Positions 29,031 through 37,906 are shown, numbered from the stretch's first letter. The stretch is 64,000 bases of DNA from Stagnimonas sp. (GCA_030696045.1 JAUYNO010000075.1:48972-112971); one strand, 5' to 3'. Notes: generated by a model not told the origin, from the letters alone. A program made the numbers and translations.

Positions 29031-30437
29031 TCAGCCGCCATGCCCCCGGTGCGCCGCGTGCGGATCGACTGCCGCGCCGGGTGCTGCGCTGATCGTCTTG
29101 CCGCGCCGCACCGGCGCGCCGAATTCCGGATCGTTGGAGACGCAGCGTGCCTGCTCGCGCTCGGGCGCCGCATACCAGCCGGGATCGCGGTAGTCGCCGG
29201 GCGCCAGGTCGTCGCGCACCTTGACCAGGGTGAACATGCCGCCCATCTCCACTGGCCCGTGCGGACCTTCGCCGCTCATCATCGGCAGGGTGTTGTCGGG
29301 GCCCGGCAGCATGCCCATCGCCAGGTGGCCGCTGTGCTCGGACATGCCGTTCTTGCCCATGGCCATGTAGCCCGGCAGCAGCTGGCGGATCTCGTCCTCG
29401 ACGCCGCGCTGATCGACCCCCAGCAGATTGGGGATCTCGTGCCCCATCGGCCCCATGGTGTGGTGCGACATGTGGCAGTGGAAGGCCCAGTCGCCGGGCA
29501 CGGCAATGAATTCGAGGTCGCGCATCTGGCCAACCCCGACGATCTCGGTCACCTCGCGCCGCCACTGCTCGCGGCGCCAGCGGCCGCCATCACCGCCGGT
29601 GACCTCGAACTGCACGCCGTGCAGGTGGATCGGGTGGTTCCACATCGAAAGATTGCCGACGCGGATGCGCACCCGTTCGCCAGTGCGGGCCACCAGCGTG
29701 TCGATGGCGGGAAAGGTCTTGGAGTTGAAGGTCCAGAGATCGAAGTTCTGCATCACCGAGGGATCGGGTGTCGAGGTCCCCGGATGCAGCGCCCAGTTGT
29801 GCAGGATGAAGGCGTAGTCGCGGTCTATGGCTTCGCGCTGGCGCGGGTGGATGATGAACAGGCCCATCATGCCCATCGCCATCTGCGTCATCTCGTCGGC
29901 ATGCGGGTGGTACATGTGGCTGCCGTGCTGGCGCAGGGTGAACTCGTAGACGAAGGTTTCGCCCGGCTGGATCTGCGGCTGGCTGACTCCGCCGACCCCG
30001 TCCATGCCGCTGGGCAGCAGGATGCCGTGCCAGTGCACGGTGGTCGCCTCGCCGAGCCGGTTGCTGACGTAGATGCGCACGCGGTCGCCCTCCATCGCCT
30101 CGATGGTCGGGCCCGGCGTGGTGCCGTTGTAGCCCCAGCACTTGGCCACTGAGCCGGGTGCGAACTCGTGCTCCACTTCCTCGGCGACCAGGTGGAATTC
30201 CTTGACGCCGTCGACGAGTTTGTAGGGCAGGGTCCAGCCATTGAGCGTGCGCACTGGCGTGTAGCCGGACGCGCGGGGCGCTGCGGCAGGCGGCGAGGTC
30301 GGGGCCGCTGGCTCCGGCGCTGCCGGCTTGGCCCCGCCATGCTGGGCGTGCGGATCGGCCGCCTGGGCCAGGCCACCGGCAGCGAGGGCGGCAGAGCCCC
30401 AGCCGAGCCGGGACAGAAGGTTTCGGCGCGAGATCAT
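29031..30437 (-). CDS. Multicopper oxidase (CopA/CumA-like), exported by Tat
   Basis: 468 residues. A twin-arginine signal (SRRNLLSRLGW...GLAQA) leads the folded, copper-loaded enzyme to the periplasm. Copper ligands are complete: TVHWHG near 128, HMYHPH near 168, HPIHLHG near 275 and HCHMSHHTM near 325. His-rich segments (DPHAQHGG, DPHAAHRGHGG) mark both ends and Met-rich stretches lie between (MTQMAMGMM). It would oxidise Cu(I) to Cu(II) or phenolics, lowering copper toxicity. Its start overlaps the stop of the tolC-like gene (ATGA). A CopB partner is not adjacent. Confidence 0.92.
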   Translation of the reverse strand: MISRRNLLSRLGWGSAALAAGGLAQAADPHAQHGGAKPAAPEPAAPTSPPAAAPRASGYTPVRTLNGWTLPYKLVDGVKEFHLVAEEVEHEFAPGSVAKCWGYNGTTPGPTIEAMEGDRVRIYVSNRLGEATTVHWHGILLPSGMDGVGGVSQPQIQPGETFVYEFTLRQHGSHMYHPHADEMTQMAMGMMGLFIIHPRQREAIDRDYAFILHNWALHPGTSTPDPSVMQNFDLWTFNSKTFPAIDTLVARTGERVRIRVGNLSMWNHPIHLHGVQFEVTGGDGGRWRREQWRREVTEIVGVGQMRDLEFIAVPGDWAFHCHMSHHTMGPMGHEIPNLLGVDQRGVEDEIRQLLPGYMAMGKNGMSEHSGHLAMGMLPGPDNTLPMMSGEGPHGPVEMGGMFTLVKVRDDLAPGDYRDPGWYAAPEREQARCVSNDPEFGAPVRRGKTISAAPGAAVDPHAAHRGHGG

Positions 30438-31879
30438 GGGGCGTCTCCGTGTTGATGGGCAGGGGCTTCCGCCTCGACGGCGGCGGGCTTCAGCAGGGCT
30501 TCGGCATCCAGGCGCTGATCGCTGGCAGGCGGCTCCGGCAACCGGCGGCCTACCGCGCGGCCCAGTTCGCTGCGGGCGACCCAGTAGTCGGTGACGGCGG
30601 CCAGGTAGTCGGCATAGGCGGCGTATTCCTGCTGCTTGGCGAGGATCAGCTCGAAGGCGCCGACCAGCATGTAGTTCAGCTCGCGCTGGGTCTGCTCGAC
30701 CACGGCCTCGCGCTGCGGTATCAGCTGATCCCGCAGCCGCAGGGCGCGCCGGCGCGCCGACTGCAGCGCCAGCAGCCCGCCTGCGACCTCGTTGCTGGCG
30801 TCCAGCTCGCGACCGCGCAGCTCGGCTTCGGCGATCTGTAGCGCGGCCTCGGCCTGGGCCTTGCGCCCGCCGCCCCAGTTGAACAGCGGTAGCTGCCAGG
30901 ACAGGCTCGGGCCGAACAGGCGGCTGCCGTCGGTTTCGCGCTCGTGTTCGAGGCCGATCTCGATCTCGCCCAAGCCTTGGCTGCGTCGTTCCAGGCCATA
31001 GGTCGCGGCGACGCGGTCGGCCTGCTGACGCGCGAGCGCCAGGTCCAGCCGCGACTCGGCCGCGAGCCGCAACAGCTCCGCCCGGTCCGGCTCCTGTTCC
31101 GGCAGGGCCGGCAGGCCGTCGGCGATCCGCCAGTCGCTGCCCTCGGCGCTCAGGCCCAGCAGGCGGTTGAGCGCGCTGCGCGCCTCGGTGGCGTCGGCGC
31201 CTGCGGTTTCCGCCGCCAGCGCAGCCTCGCTGGCCGCCGCCTGCTCGATGGCCAGCGCCCGGCGGCTGAGCGTGCCGGCCGCCTGATGCCGCTCGGCCAG
31301 CGTCGCCGAGGCCGCCGCCGCGCGGGCGATGGCGGCGCGCATCGCCGCCGTGCCCTGCGCGCCGGCCAGGCGGTACCAGGCCGATTCGACCTGGGCCGCA
31401 AGTCGCAGGGTCTGGTCGGCGACCTCCAGCTTGGCGGTCTCGAATTGCGCGCGCGCCAGCCGGCTGCGGGCCGGCAGGAACAGCAGGTCGGTGAAGCTGA
31501 CCGCGACGCCCAGACTCAGCTGCGCCCGGCTGGCGGCGGGGTCGTTGGAGCTCAGCCGTGCCGCGCTCAGGCTCGGGTTGGACAGCCGTGCCGCGTCATA
31601 GACCTCGGCGGCAGCGAAGCCCAGCCCGGCTGTGGTCGCCCGCAGCTCCGGGTTGTTGAGCAGGGCTAGGCTGACGGCCTCATCGGGGCCCAGGGGCTGC
31701 GCCAGCAGGCGCTGACTCAGCGCGGCGGCGTCGCCCTCAGGCGTACTGAGGCCGCGCGCGGCGGTGGCTTCGGCGACGGCGCCGCGACCCCAGCCGGCGG
31801 GCAGGCTGGCGCAGGCACTCAGGCTCAGGACCAACAGGGGCGCGCCCAGGCGGGCGGCCGAACGGAAAGATGGTTTCAC
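30434..31879 (-). CDS. Outer-membrane efflux lipoprotein of the TolC/CusC family
   Basis: 481 residues from a GTG at 31879 with GGAG six bases upstream; this start gives a lipoprotein signal with LSACAS as lipobox. Two TolC-type repeats follow, each with an alpha-hairpin (RSALNRLLGLSAEG, ARQQADRVAATYGLERR) and strand segments such as FGPSLSWQLPLFNWGGG. CusC-like channels export Cu/Ag when joined to RND or ABC partners. Here no RND or adaptor gene is linked, only the copper oxidase downstream and the CopL-like gene upstream. Partner unknown. Confidence 0.85.
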   Translation of the reverse strand: MKPSFRSAARLGAPLLVLSLSACASLPAGWGRGAVAEATAARGLSTPEGDAAALSQRLLAQPLGPDEAVSLALLNNPELRATTAGLGFAAAEVYDAARLSNPSLSAARLSSNDPAASRAQLSLGVAVSFTDLLFLPARSRLARAQFETAKLEVADQTLRLAAQVESAWYRLAGAQGTAAMRAAIARAAAASATLAERHQAAGTLSRRALAIEQAAASEAALAAETAGADATEARSALNRLLGLSAEGSDWRIADGLPALPEQEPDRAELLRLAAESRLDLALARQQADRVAATYGLERRSQGLGEIEIGLEHERETDGSRLFGPSLSWQLPLFNWGGGRKAQAEAALQIAEAELRGRELDASNEVAGGLLALQSARRRALRLRDQLIPQREAVVEQTQRELNYMLVGAFELILAKQQEYAAYADYLAAVTDYWVARSELGRAVGRRLPEPPASDQRLDAEALLKPAAVEAEAPAHQHGDAP

Positions 31880-31963
31880 GGGACACTCCAGCGGCAGAAC
31901 GGCGCGGGCCGGGGCCAACGCCGACCGGGACCATCGCCTGCAGCGGCGATGGCGGGGCGGATC

Positions 31964-32344
31964 TCAGGCGGAGTCGCCGGCCGGCGGTCGCAATCGCGGC
32001 TGCTGGTGTGCCGCCCGGGGCATGGCGATCAGTGTGCTGGCGGGGGGCGTCGTAGCCTGCGGCTCGATGCGTCCGCCGGGCCAGGCTAGGCCCAGCGCCG
32101 CCGAGCTGCCGGGCGCGCAGCCGCGGTCCTGGCAGGCGCAGCCGCACTGGCAGTGCGCCGGTACACCGTCGGGCTCGGCTTGCGCCATGGCGTGACCGGC
32201 ATGGCCCATCGCCGCATGGTCGTGCATAGCCGGACTGACCGTGGCAGGTTTGCTGGCATGCGGGCAGTGCGCTAGCACCGTCGCCGGCACCGCCAGCAGA
32301 TGGCAGGCGATCAGCAGCGGGCAGAGCAGGCGGCGCAGGAACAT
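31964..32344 (-). CDS. copL: CopL-like Cys/His/Met-rich secreted protein
   Basis: 126 residues with a signal peptide (LLCPLLIACHLLAVPATVLA). The mature chain is dense in metal ligands: HCPHAS, MHDHAAMGHAGHAM, then HCQCGCACQDRGC, and ends with QPRLRPPAG, a pattern of CopL proteins. In Xanthomonas CopL lies in front of copAB and is needed for copper-induced expression. Here the order copL - tolC-like - copA-type oxidase matches that idea, with the channel replacing copB. It is divergent from the LOG gene over 41 bp. Assignment by composition and context, so not firm. Confidence 0.6.
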   Translation of the reverse strand: MFLRRLLCPLLIACHLLAVPATVLAHCPHASKPATVSPAMHDHAAMGHAGHAMAQAEPDGVPAHCQCGCACQDRGCAPGSSAALGLAWPGGRIEPQATTPPASTLIAMPRAAHQQPRLRPPAGDSA

Positions 32345-32385
32345 GGAGCCTAGACTCTACGCCTCGCCCCCTGGTTCCGGCCAGC

Positions 32386-33099
32386 ATGAAACTGATCAAG
32401 GCCTACAACAACACCGACTTCCTCAACAGCGAGGACGCGCGCACGGTGCGCATCCTCTGCGAGTACCTGGAGCCGCTGGCGCGCCTGCGGCGCGAGGGGG
32501 TGAGCCGCGCCATCGTCGCCTTTGGCTCGGCCCGGCTGCGGCCACAGACCGCCGATGCCACCGAGCGCGACTGGTTCCGCCAGGCCGCCGAGCTGGGCGA
32601 GCGGCTGGCGCGCTGGACCTGCGAGCAGCATCCGCACGATCAGCGCTACCACCTGGTGACCGGCGGCGGGCCGGGGATCATGGAGGCCTTCCACGAGGGC
32701 GGGGCCAAGGTCGACCGCAGCCTCAACATCGGCATGGGCATCTCGCTACCTCACGAGCAGCACGGCAATCCGCACCTGAATGCCCGCCTGGGCTTCGAGT
32801 TCCACTACTTCTTCATGCGCAAGTTCTGGTTCATGAACCTGGCGAAGGCCTTCGTGGTGTTTCCCGGCGGCTTCGGCACCCTCGACGAGTTGTTCGAGGC
32901 GCTGACCCTGATGCAGGTCGGCAAGGCGGTGCGGATGCCGCTGGTGCTGTTCGGTCGCGAATACTGGGACGAACTGCTCAACCTGCCGGCCCTGGCGCGG
33001 CGCGGCCTGATCTCGCCGGACGACCTGAAACTGCTACATCTGGTCGACAGCGTCGATGATGCGTTCGAGCGAATTACAACCGAGCTATCAACCGGTTAG
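32386..33099 (+). CDS. LOG family protein (TIGR00730-type nucleotide phosphoribohydrolase)
   Basis: 237 residues. Two signatures define the Rossmann-like LOG fold: GGGPGIMEA near residue 95 and PGGFGTLDELFE near 165. The linking segment with GMGISLPHEQ and FFMRKFWFMNLA is typical of the larger bacterial subgroup. LOG enzymes release the base from N6-modified adenosine monophosphates (cytokinin-like) or other nucleotides. Stands alone; it is convergent with the small gene at 33.1 kb, five bases away. Confidence 0.9.
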   Translation: MKLIKAYNNTDFLNSEDARTVRILCEYLEPLARLRREGVSRAIVAFGSARLRPQTADATERDWFRQAAELGERLARWTCEQHPHDQRYHLVTGGGPGIMEAFHEGGAKVDRSLNIGMGISLPHEQHGNPHLNARLGFEFHYFFMRKFWFMNLAKAFVVFPGGFGTLDELFEALTLMQVGKAVRMPLVLFGREYWDELLNLPALARRGLISPDDLKLLHLVDSVDDAFERITTELSTG

Positions 33100-33104
33100 C
33101 GCGG

Positions 33105-33362
33105 TTAGCGACGGCCCGGACGAGGTTTTTCCTCGCGGAACAGATAGGCCTCCAGGTCTTCCTCGACCAGCTTGCGCAGGTCGCGGGCTTCCCGGTACTT
33201 CTCGACATCGCGCCAGTCGCGGCGCAGTTCGCCGGTATTGGGGTCGATGTCGGGCACATCGTCGGAATAAGTTTCCTCGCCGACGAAGTCGTCGTAGGTC
33301 TTGGCCACCGCTTCGGCAGCAGCCTTGGCTTCTTTCGCTTTCTTGCTGGGACGTCCTGCCAT
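33105..33362 (-). CDS. Small acidic helical protein (PA3496-like), function unknown
   Basis: 85 residues. A basic Lys/Ala head (RPSKKAKEAKAAAEAV), an acidic middle (FVGEETYSDDVPDID) and a charged helix (DWRDVEKYREARDLRKL) followed by EEDLEAYLF. This layout resembles the PA3496 family of small gammaproteobacterial proteins suggested to affect envelope integrity; the match is by pattern only. No signal peptide or membrane segment. Confidence 0.5.
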   Translation of the reverse strand: MAGRPSKKAKEAKAAAEAVAKTYDDFVGEETYSDDVPDIDPNTGELRRDWRDVEKYREARDLRKLVEEDLEAYLFREEKPRPGRR

Positions 33363-33453
33363 GGCGCTCTGCTGGGTGTTCGTTACGAAACGGGCGCGTT
33401 TTTAGCAGTCTTTTCGGGCAAAGGGAAGCCCGTTCGTCATCCCCCGATTTCGC

Positions 33454-35514
33454 CTATTTTTTGCCCAGCGCCCGCAGCGGGCGATTCCGCCGCCGCCGGA
33501 CCCCCGCCAGCGCCGGCACCAGGCCGAAGGCCAGGAAGGCGCCGCCGCCACCGGAGCCGGCACCGTCACCGAGGTCAACGACCAGGCTGTACGGCGTATT
33601 TGCGACCTGCGCGTAGTTGACGACGGTGACGAACCAGGTGCCGCCAGCGGGATGGTCGATGCGCACATCCTCGTTGCCGTCCTCGTCGCCGCCGATCTGG
33701 TCGGCGTCGGTGGAGAACAGCTGCTCGCCGCTGTCCGGGTCGACATCCAGGCTGATCTGGTACTGCGCCGGCGCGCCGCGCTTGACCATCAGGTCGATGT
33801 CCTGCCCGGCGCTGCTGCGGATGCGCAGCAGGCGCTGCCCGGCGGGGACCTCGACATGCCAGGTGTGGAACTCGTCGTAGAGATCGGTCTGGATGGTCTG
33901 GCTGACGCTCTGCCCCAGCAGCAGACGGCCGGTATCGAGCAGGGCGCCGCGGCTGGCGCTGTAGCCGCCGTCGGCGCTCAGCGCCAGCCGCAGCCGCAGT
34001 TGCCGGAAGCCGGAGGCGCTGGCCGGCAGGCTGATCGGGAAGCGGGCGGTGGCGCTGCCGTCGCGGGCGATGTCGCCGAAGGCCACGGCGGTGCCGGGGC
34101 TGGTCGCCGCACCGTCGTCGACGCTCAGGCTGCCCTGCACATTACCGGCCGCCAGCCACTGGTTAGCGACCGTGATCTCTAGCATCGCCGTTTCACCCGG
34201 GTCCAGGCTGGCATTGCCGCCATCGACGATCCGCAGCGAGCGGATCACCAGGTTGGGGCGGGCGGCGAGATCCAGCGCGGCGTCGACATCCAGCCGCCCG
34301 CTGGCCACCCGCAGGCGAACGTCGTCGCCGGCAGCGGCGCCCTCCAGCAGCCGCGCCCTGGTTTCGCGGTAGTCGGCGCCCGGATGCGTCATGCGGATCA
34401 GCGCCGCCGCGCCGGCGGTGTAGGGCGCCGCGAAGGAGGTGCCGGTGACGCCCGGAGCCTCGGTATAGGCGGGACTGCCGCTCCGGGTCGTGATGATCTG
34501 CAGGCCCGGCGCGGCGAGATCGACCGTGGTCGGCCCGTACTGGCTGAAGCTGGCGATGCCGTCCTGGCGATTGGTGGCGGCGACCGCGACGATGTTGTCG
34601 AGATCGTAGTTGGCGGGGTAGGAGCGCTGCGACTGGTCGATATTGGAATCGTTGTTGCCGGCGGCCGCCACGAACAGCATGTCGGCATCGCGCAGCCTTT
34701 CGATGGCATCCATCTCCAGCTGCGAGAAGCCGGGCCCGCCGAAGCTGGCGTTGACGATCTTGGCGCCGTGCGTGCGGGCGTAGTCGTAGGCGGCGACGGC
34801 ACTGGCGGTATCAAAGCCGAAGCGGATCGGCAGCAGCCGCAGGTTCCAGGCCACCCCAGCGACCCCGATGCCGTTGTTGCCGCGCGCGCCGATGCAGCCG
34901 CTGACCAGGGTGCCGTGGCTGTCGCTGCCGCTGGCGGAGGGGTCGGCGTCGTTGTCGGCGGTGTCGGTGCCGGCGATGAAATTGGCGGCCAGGTCCGGGT
35001 GGTCGAGCACGAAGCCGTCGTCGATCACCGCGACGGTCACCGAGCCGTCGCCGGTGCGGTCGGCAATGCCATCGTCATTGGCATCCCAGGCCGCGCGCAG
35101 GTTCATGTCGCCACCCGGCACCCCGGCCGGACCACCCGGAAAGTAGTTGGCCTGGCCACTGTTGCGCAGGCCCCATTGCTCGCCGAACAGGGGATCGTTG
35201 GGTGTCACCGCCGAGCGGAAGCGCAGGTAGTTGGGTTCGGCCCAGGCCACGGCCGGGTCGGCGCGCAGCAGCTCCAGCGCGGCCGGCACCTCGATGAACG
35301 CCGGCAGCCGCAGCAACTCGGCGCCAGCGTCCACGAGCCGAAGCCGGGGCAGCAGACCGAGCCGGGCCTTGGCACTGATGGCGGCAGGTGCCTCCGCGCC
35401 GTCGCGATAGCGCACCAGCACTTCACCGGCGCGATACGGCGCGCCGACCGGCGCTGGCAGCGCCGCCTGCGCGACCGCCGGCAGCAGCACGAATACCCAG
35501 GGCAGCTTGCTCAT
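33454..35514 (-). CDS. Secreted S8 subtilisin-family protease with GlyGly-CTERM tail
   Basis: 686 residues. Signal peptide to about residue 18, then an inhibitor-like prodomain (AGEVLVRYRDGA to about 100). The catalytic domain carries Asp165 (VAVIDDG), His200 (SDSHGTLVSG), the oxyanion Asn in AAAGNN and Ser359 (GTSFAAP). A CARDB-like domain at about 418-510 (NLVIRSLRIVDGG) and a PPC-like domain at about 525-650 follow. The tail GSGGGGAFLAFGLVPALAG plus arginines is a GlyGly-CTERM sorting signal, the second in the window. Likely surface-attached or released by rhombosortase. Monocistronic. Confidence 0.93.
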   Translation of the reverse strand: MSKLPWVFVLLPAVAQAALPAPVGAPYRAGEVLVRYRDGAEAPAAISAKARLGLLPRLRLVDAGAELLRLPAFIEVPAALELLRADPAVAWAEPNYLRFRSAVTPNDPLFGEQWGLRNSGQANYFPGGPAGVPGGDMNLRAAWDANDDGIADRTGDGSVTVAVIDDGFVLDHPDLAANFIAGTDTADNDADPSASGSDSHGTLVSGCIGARGNNGIGVAGVAWNLRLLPIRFGFDTASAVAAYDYARTHGAKIVNASFGGPGFSQLEMDAIERLRDADMLFVAAAGNNDSNIDQSQRSYPANYDLDNIVAVAATNRQDGIASFSQYGPTTVDLAAPGLQIITTRSGSPAYTEAPGVTGTSFAAPYTAGAAALIRMTHPGADYRETRARLLEGAAAGDDVRLRVASGRLDVDAALDLAARPNLVIRSLRIVDGGNASLDPGETAMLEITVANQWLAAGNVQGSLSVDDGAATSPGTAVAFGDIARDGSATARFPISLPASASGFRQLRLRLALSADGGYSASRGALLDTGRLLLGQSVSQTIQTDLYDEFHTWHVEVPAGQRLLRIRSSAGQDIDLMVKRGAPAQYQISLDVDPDSGEQLFSTDADQIGGDEDGNEDVRIDHPAGGTWFVTVVNYAQVANTPYSLVVDLGDGAGSGGGGAFLAFGLVPALAGVRRRRNRPLRALGKK

Positions 35515-35680
35515 CGGACCGGCTCCAGTGGCGATATCCGGATTCTACGGAGCCGATCAGCAGCGGGGTGTGTCGACCAATCGCGCGTGCTGGATAAAAG
35601 CCGCGCAGCTGGAGTGCGCTGAATCACCGATATGGCGGCGCCTTGTCGCGAAACTGCCGTGGTCCGGTGCTAAAGTTCGG

Positions 35681-35698
35681 CTAGTAGAAATACCTAGT
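35681..35698. promoter_or_regulatory. AT-rich CTAG-bounded motif upstream of the REC-EAL gene
   Basis: ctagtagaaatacctagt lies about 60 bp before the start of the REC-EAL gene and stands out from the GC-rich surroundings. The ctag ends give partial dyad symmetry. It could be an operator or overlap a promoter, but no known consensus was matched with confidence. A short tcag/gtca microrepeat (agttagtcagtcagtct) follows directly. Confidence 0.25.
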
Positions 35699-35757
35699 TA
35701 GTCAGTCAGTCTGCTTGCTGCGCGGTTCGGGCATTCAGTCGCAAGGCCGTGCCCGCA

Positions 35758-36966
35758 ATGAAATCGGTGGAAAGTTTGGAAGTCCTGGTGGTGGAAGCCC
35801 GCTCGTTCCAGCGGGCGCTGCTGCTGCGCCTGCTGGAGGGCCTGGGCCTGGATCGCGTGCGCGCCGCCAAGAGTGGCGCGGAGGCGCTGGCGATGCTCGC
35901 CGAGCAGGTGCCGGACGTCGTGATCTGCGATCTGCGGATGCACGACACCGATGGTCTGACGGTGGTGCGGGATATCGCCCAGCAGGCGCCGCAGATCGCG
36001 ATGATCATCACCTCCGCGCTGGAGGGCAGCATGCTGGTCACGGTCGAGCGGATGGTGCAGGCCTACGGCCCACGGGTCGCGGGAGTGCTGAACACGCCGA
36101 TTGAGGTGGCGCGATTGCGCGAGGCGCTGGCGCGGGTCCGCGAACCGCAGCGTGGCGCCTTGAGCCTGCCGCCGCTGCCCGACCACTACATCCGCGAGGC
36201 CCTGGAGCACCAAGGCTTCGTCGCCTACTACGAACCCAAGATCGAGCTGGCCAGCGGCCGGGCGCGCAGCGTCGAAGCGCTGGCGCGGCTGTTCCTGGAC
36301 GGTCGCGTGGTGCCACCGGGCAGCTTCATTCCGCGCATCGAGGAACTGGGCTGGATGGAACCGCTCACCTTCAATGTGCTGCAAGCCACGCTCACCGATC
36401 TGTTGTACTGGGACTCCCAGGGCGTGCAGCTCAAGGTCTCGGTCAATGTCCCGCCCTCGCTGCTGGTCGATGCCGGGTTCCCGGAGCGCTTGCACGCTCA
36501 GGTGCGCGCCCGCGGCGTTGCGCCGCAACGGCTGACGCTGGAGATCACCGAGACCGGCTCGGTCAGCGGCCAGGCCTCGATGCTGGAAAGCCTGGCGCGG
36601 CTGCGCCTGCTCGGCTACGAGCTGTCCATCGACGATTTCGGCACCGGGCATTCCTCGCTGCAGCAGCTGGCGCAGGCGCCGTTCTCGGAGCTGAAGATCG
36701 ACCGCGAGTTCGTGTCCGGCGCGCCCAGCCGCTACGAACTGCGGATGGTGGTGGAGTCCAGCATCGACCTGGGGCGCCGGCTGAAGCTCAGGGTCTGCGC
36801 CGAAGGCGTCGACAGCGTCGAAGCCATGAGCATCCTCTGGGATCTCAAGGTCGATCTGATGCAGGGCTGGCTGTTCTCCAAGCCGCTGCCGGCCGAACAG
36901 CTGCTGCCCTGGATCGCCGGGTTCGAGGCCGAGGGGCGGCTGAACCAGCTCTATCTCGCCTCCTGA
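35758..36966 (+). CDS. REC-EAL protein, probable cyclic-di-GMP phosphodiesterase
   Basis: 402 residues from the ATG at 35758 (a GTG at 35749 is the alternative). The REC domain (1-125) has the phospho-acceptor Asp58 (VICDLRM), but one acidic-pocket residue is replaced (VVEARS) and the usual Lys of the K-P motif is Thr (LNTPIE), so phospho-signalling may be weak or altered. The EAL domain (about 145-395) keeps SVEALARL, LEITETG, IDDFGTG, LKIDREF and CAEGVD, and QGWLFSKPL, so it should cut cyclic-di-GMP to pGpG. No sensor kinase gene adjoins it. Confidence 0.9.
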   Translation: MKSVESLEVLVVEARSFQRALLLRLLEGLGLDRVRAAKSGAEALAMLAEQVPDVVICDLRMHDTDGLTVVRDIAQQAPQIAMIITSALEGSMLVTVERMVQAYGPRVAGVLNTPIEVARLREALARVREPQRGALSLPPLPDHYIREALEHQGFVAYYEPKIELASGRARSVEALARLFLDGRVVPPGSFIPRIEELGWMEPLTFNVLQATLTDLLYWDSQGVQLKVSVNVPPSLLVDAGFPERLHAQVRARGVAPQRLTLEITETGSVSGQASMLESLARLRLLGYELSIDDFGTGHSSLQQLAQAPFSELKIDREFVSGAPSRYELRMVVESSIDLGRRLKLRVCAEGVDSVEAMSILWDLKVDLMQGWLFSKPLPAEQLLPWIAGFEAEGRLNQLYLAS

Positions 36967-37000
36967 GCGCCGGGGGCTGTGCTGGCCGGGGGCTGAGTGC

Positions 37001-37006
37001 TATGAT
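37001..37006 (+). promoter_or_regulatory. Putative -10 element of the tRNA-Ala promoter
   Basis: TATGAT followed by a GC-rich discriminator (ccgcgccc), the usual layout of stringently controlled tRNA promoters. A leader of about 65 bases including a ctggac/gtccag hairpin (37020-37040) precedes the tRNA. No good -35 was seen. Confidence 0.45.
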
Positions 37007-37078
37007 CCGCGCCCTTCGCGCTGGACGGTTTCGCGGTCCAGCCGAGGCGCCATCGTTCGGTGGCGGTTGCGTAAGTGG

Positions 37079-37154
37079 GGGGCGGTAGCTCAGCTGGGAG
37101 AGCGCTGCGTTCGCAATGCAGAGGTCGGGAGTTCGATCCTCCTCCGCTCCACCA
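37079..37154 (+). tRNA. tRNA-Ala, anticodon CGC
   Basis: 76 nt with encoded CCA. The acceptor stem GGGGCGG/CCGCTCC contains the G3:U70 wobble pair that identifies alanine tRNAs. D stem GCTC/GAGC, anticodon stem CTGCG/TGCAG with loop TTCGCAA (anticodon CGC, reads GCG), and T stem GGGAG/CTCCT with TTCGATC loop all fold. A terminator follows 17 bases after the 3' end. Confidence 0.97.
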
Positions 37155-37170
37155 AACGCAGAATTCAAGC

Positions 37171-37200
37171 AAAAGACCCCGCCTAGTGCGGGGTCTTTTT
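37171..37200 (+). terminator. Rho-independent terminator of the tRNA-Ala gene
   Basis: Perfect 11-bp stem (aaagaccccgc/gcggggtcttt) with a five-base loop (ctagt), running into a T tract. It is also usable in the opposite direction through its A tract, and the minus-strand gene that ends at 37216 converges on it. Confidence 0.93.
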
Positions 37201-37215
37201 GCATGGACTGCAACT

Positions 37216-37755
37216 TTAGGGTGCGGCGGGGCCGCTGCGCGGTGGCGTTTGCAGATCAAACATCGACTGCAGGGCACGCACCGCCAAGGTGTAGCCGTCG
37301 AGCAGGTTGCGGCGCAGGTACAGGCGGTAGGCGCCGAAGAATATGGCCACGTCGTCGTCGAAGTCGCAGCCCATAGCCTTGCCGTCGATCACGACCGCTT
37401 CCGGCACCTTGCCCACGGCCAGAGCGAAGGAAAACTTGTTGCGCTCGAAAAACTCCAGGCCGGCCGAGACATGGCAGGCGGCGTCGCGGCACTTGGCTAT
37501 CAGTTCGGTGACATCGCGCAGCGCGACGTTGTCCGGCAGGTGATCGGTGACGGCAATGCGCTGCCCATGGGCGTCCGCCTTCTGCATCAGGTCGTTGATG
37601 TAGATCAGCAGTTCGATGACGGCCGACTTGAACAGGGGATTGGTCAGGCCGGCGTCGCTGAGGATGCCGCTTTTGCGGATCTCCTCGATGCGCAGGAAGC
37701 TGGTCCGGAGTTCGGTCTTGGTGAACCAGGACATCGGTTCGGCGGGCTGCGTCAT
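37216..37755 (-). CDS. Hypothetical protein, function unknown
   Basis: 179 residues from the ATG at 37755 (MTQPAEPMSWF). No signal peptide or membrane helix; mainly helical. Recognisable features are a central stretch with Cys/His (IAKCRDAACHVSAGLEFF), an acidic stretch (GKAMGCDFDDDVAIFFGAY) and a hydrophobic, basic segment near the end (RLYLRRNLLDGYTLAV). No family recognised. It ends just beyond the tRNA terminator, in tail-to-tail arrangement with it. Confidence 0.7.
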   Translation of the reverse strand: MTQPAEPMSWFTKTELRTSFLRIEEIRKSGILSDAGLTNPLFKSAVIELLIYINDLMQKADAHGQRIAVTDHLPDNVALRDVTELIAKCRDAACHVSAGLEFFERNKFSFALAVGKVPEAVVIDGKAMGCDFDDDVAIFFGAYRLYLRRNLLDGYTLAVRALQSMFDLQTPPRSGPAAP

Positions 37756-37906
37756 GATCGTTTCTTGGCGGTTGAAGGTGGCGCGGAGTCTGCGGACTTT
37801 CCGGCGGCTCCTCAAGGCGCACAGCGATGCGGGCGGATATCGCCAGTGGCGCGACCGCTTCAAAAGCCGCCCCCTGTCCTAGCAGCGGGAACCTGGCTAT
37901 ACCCGT

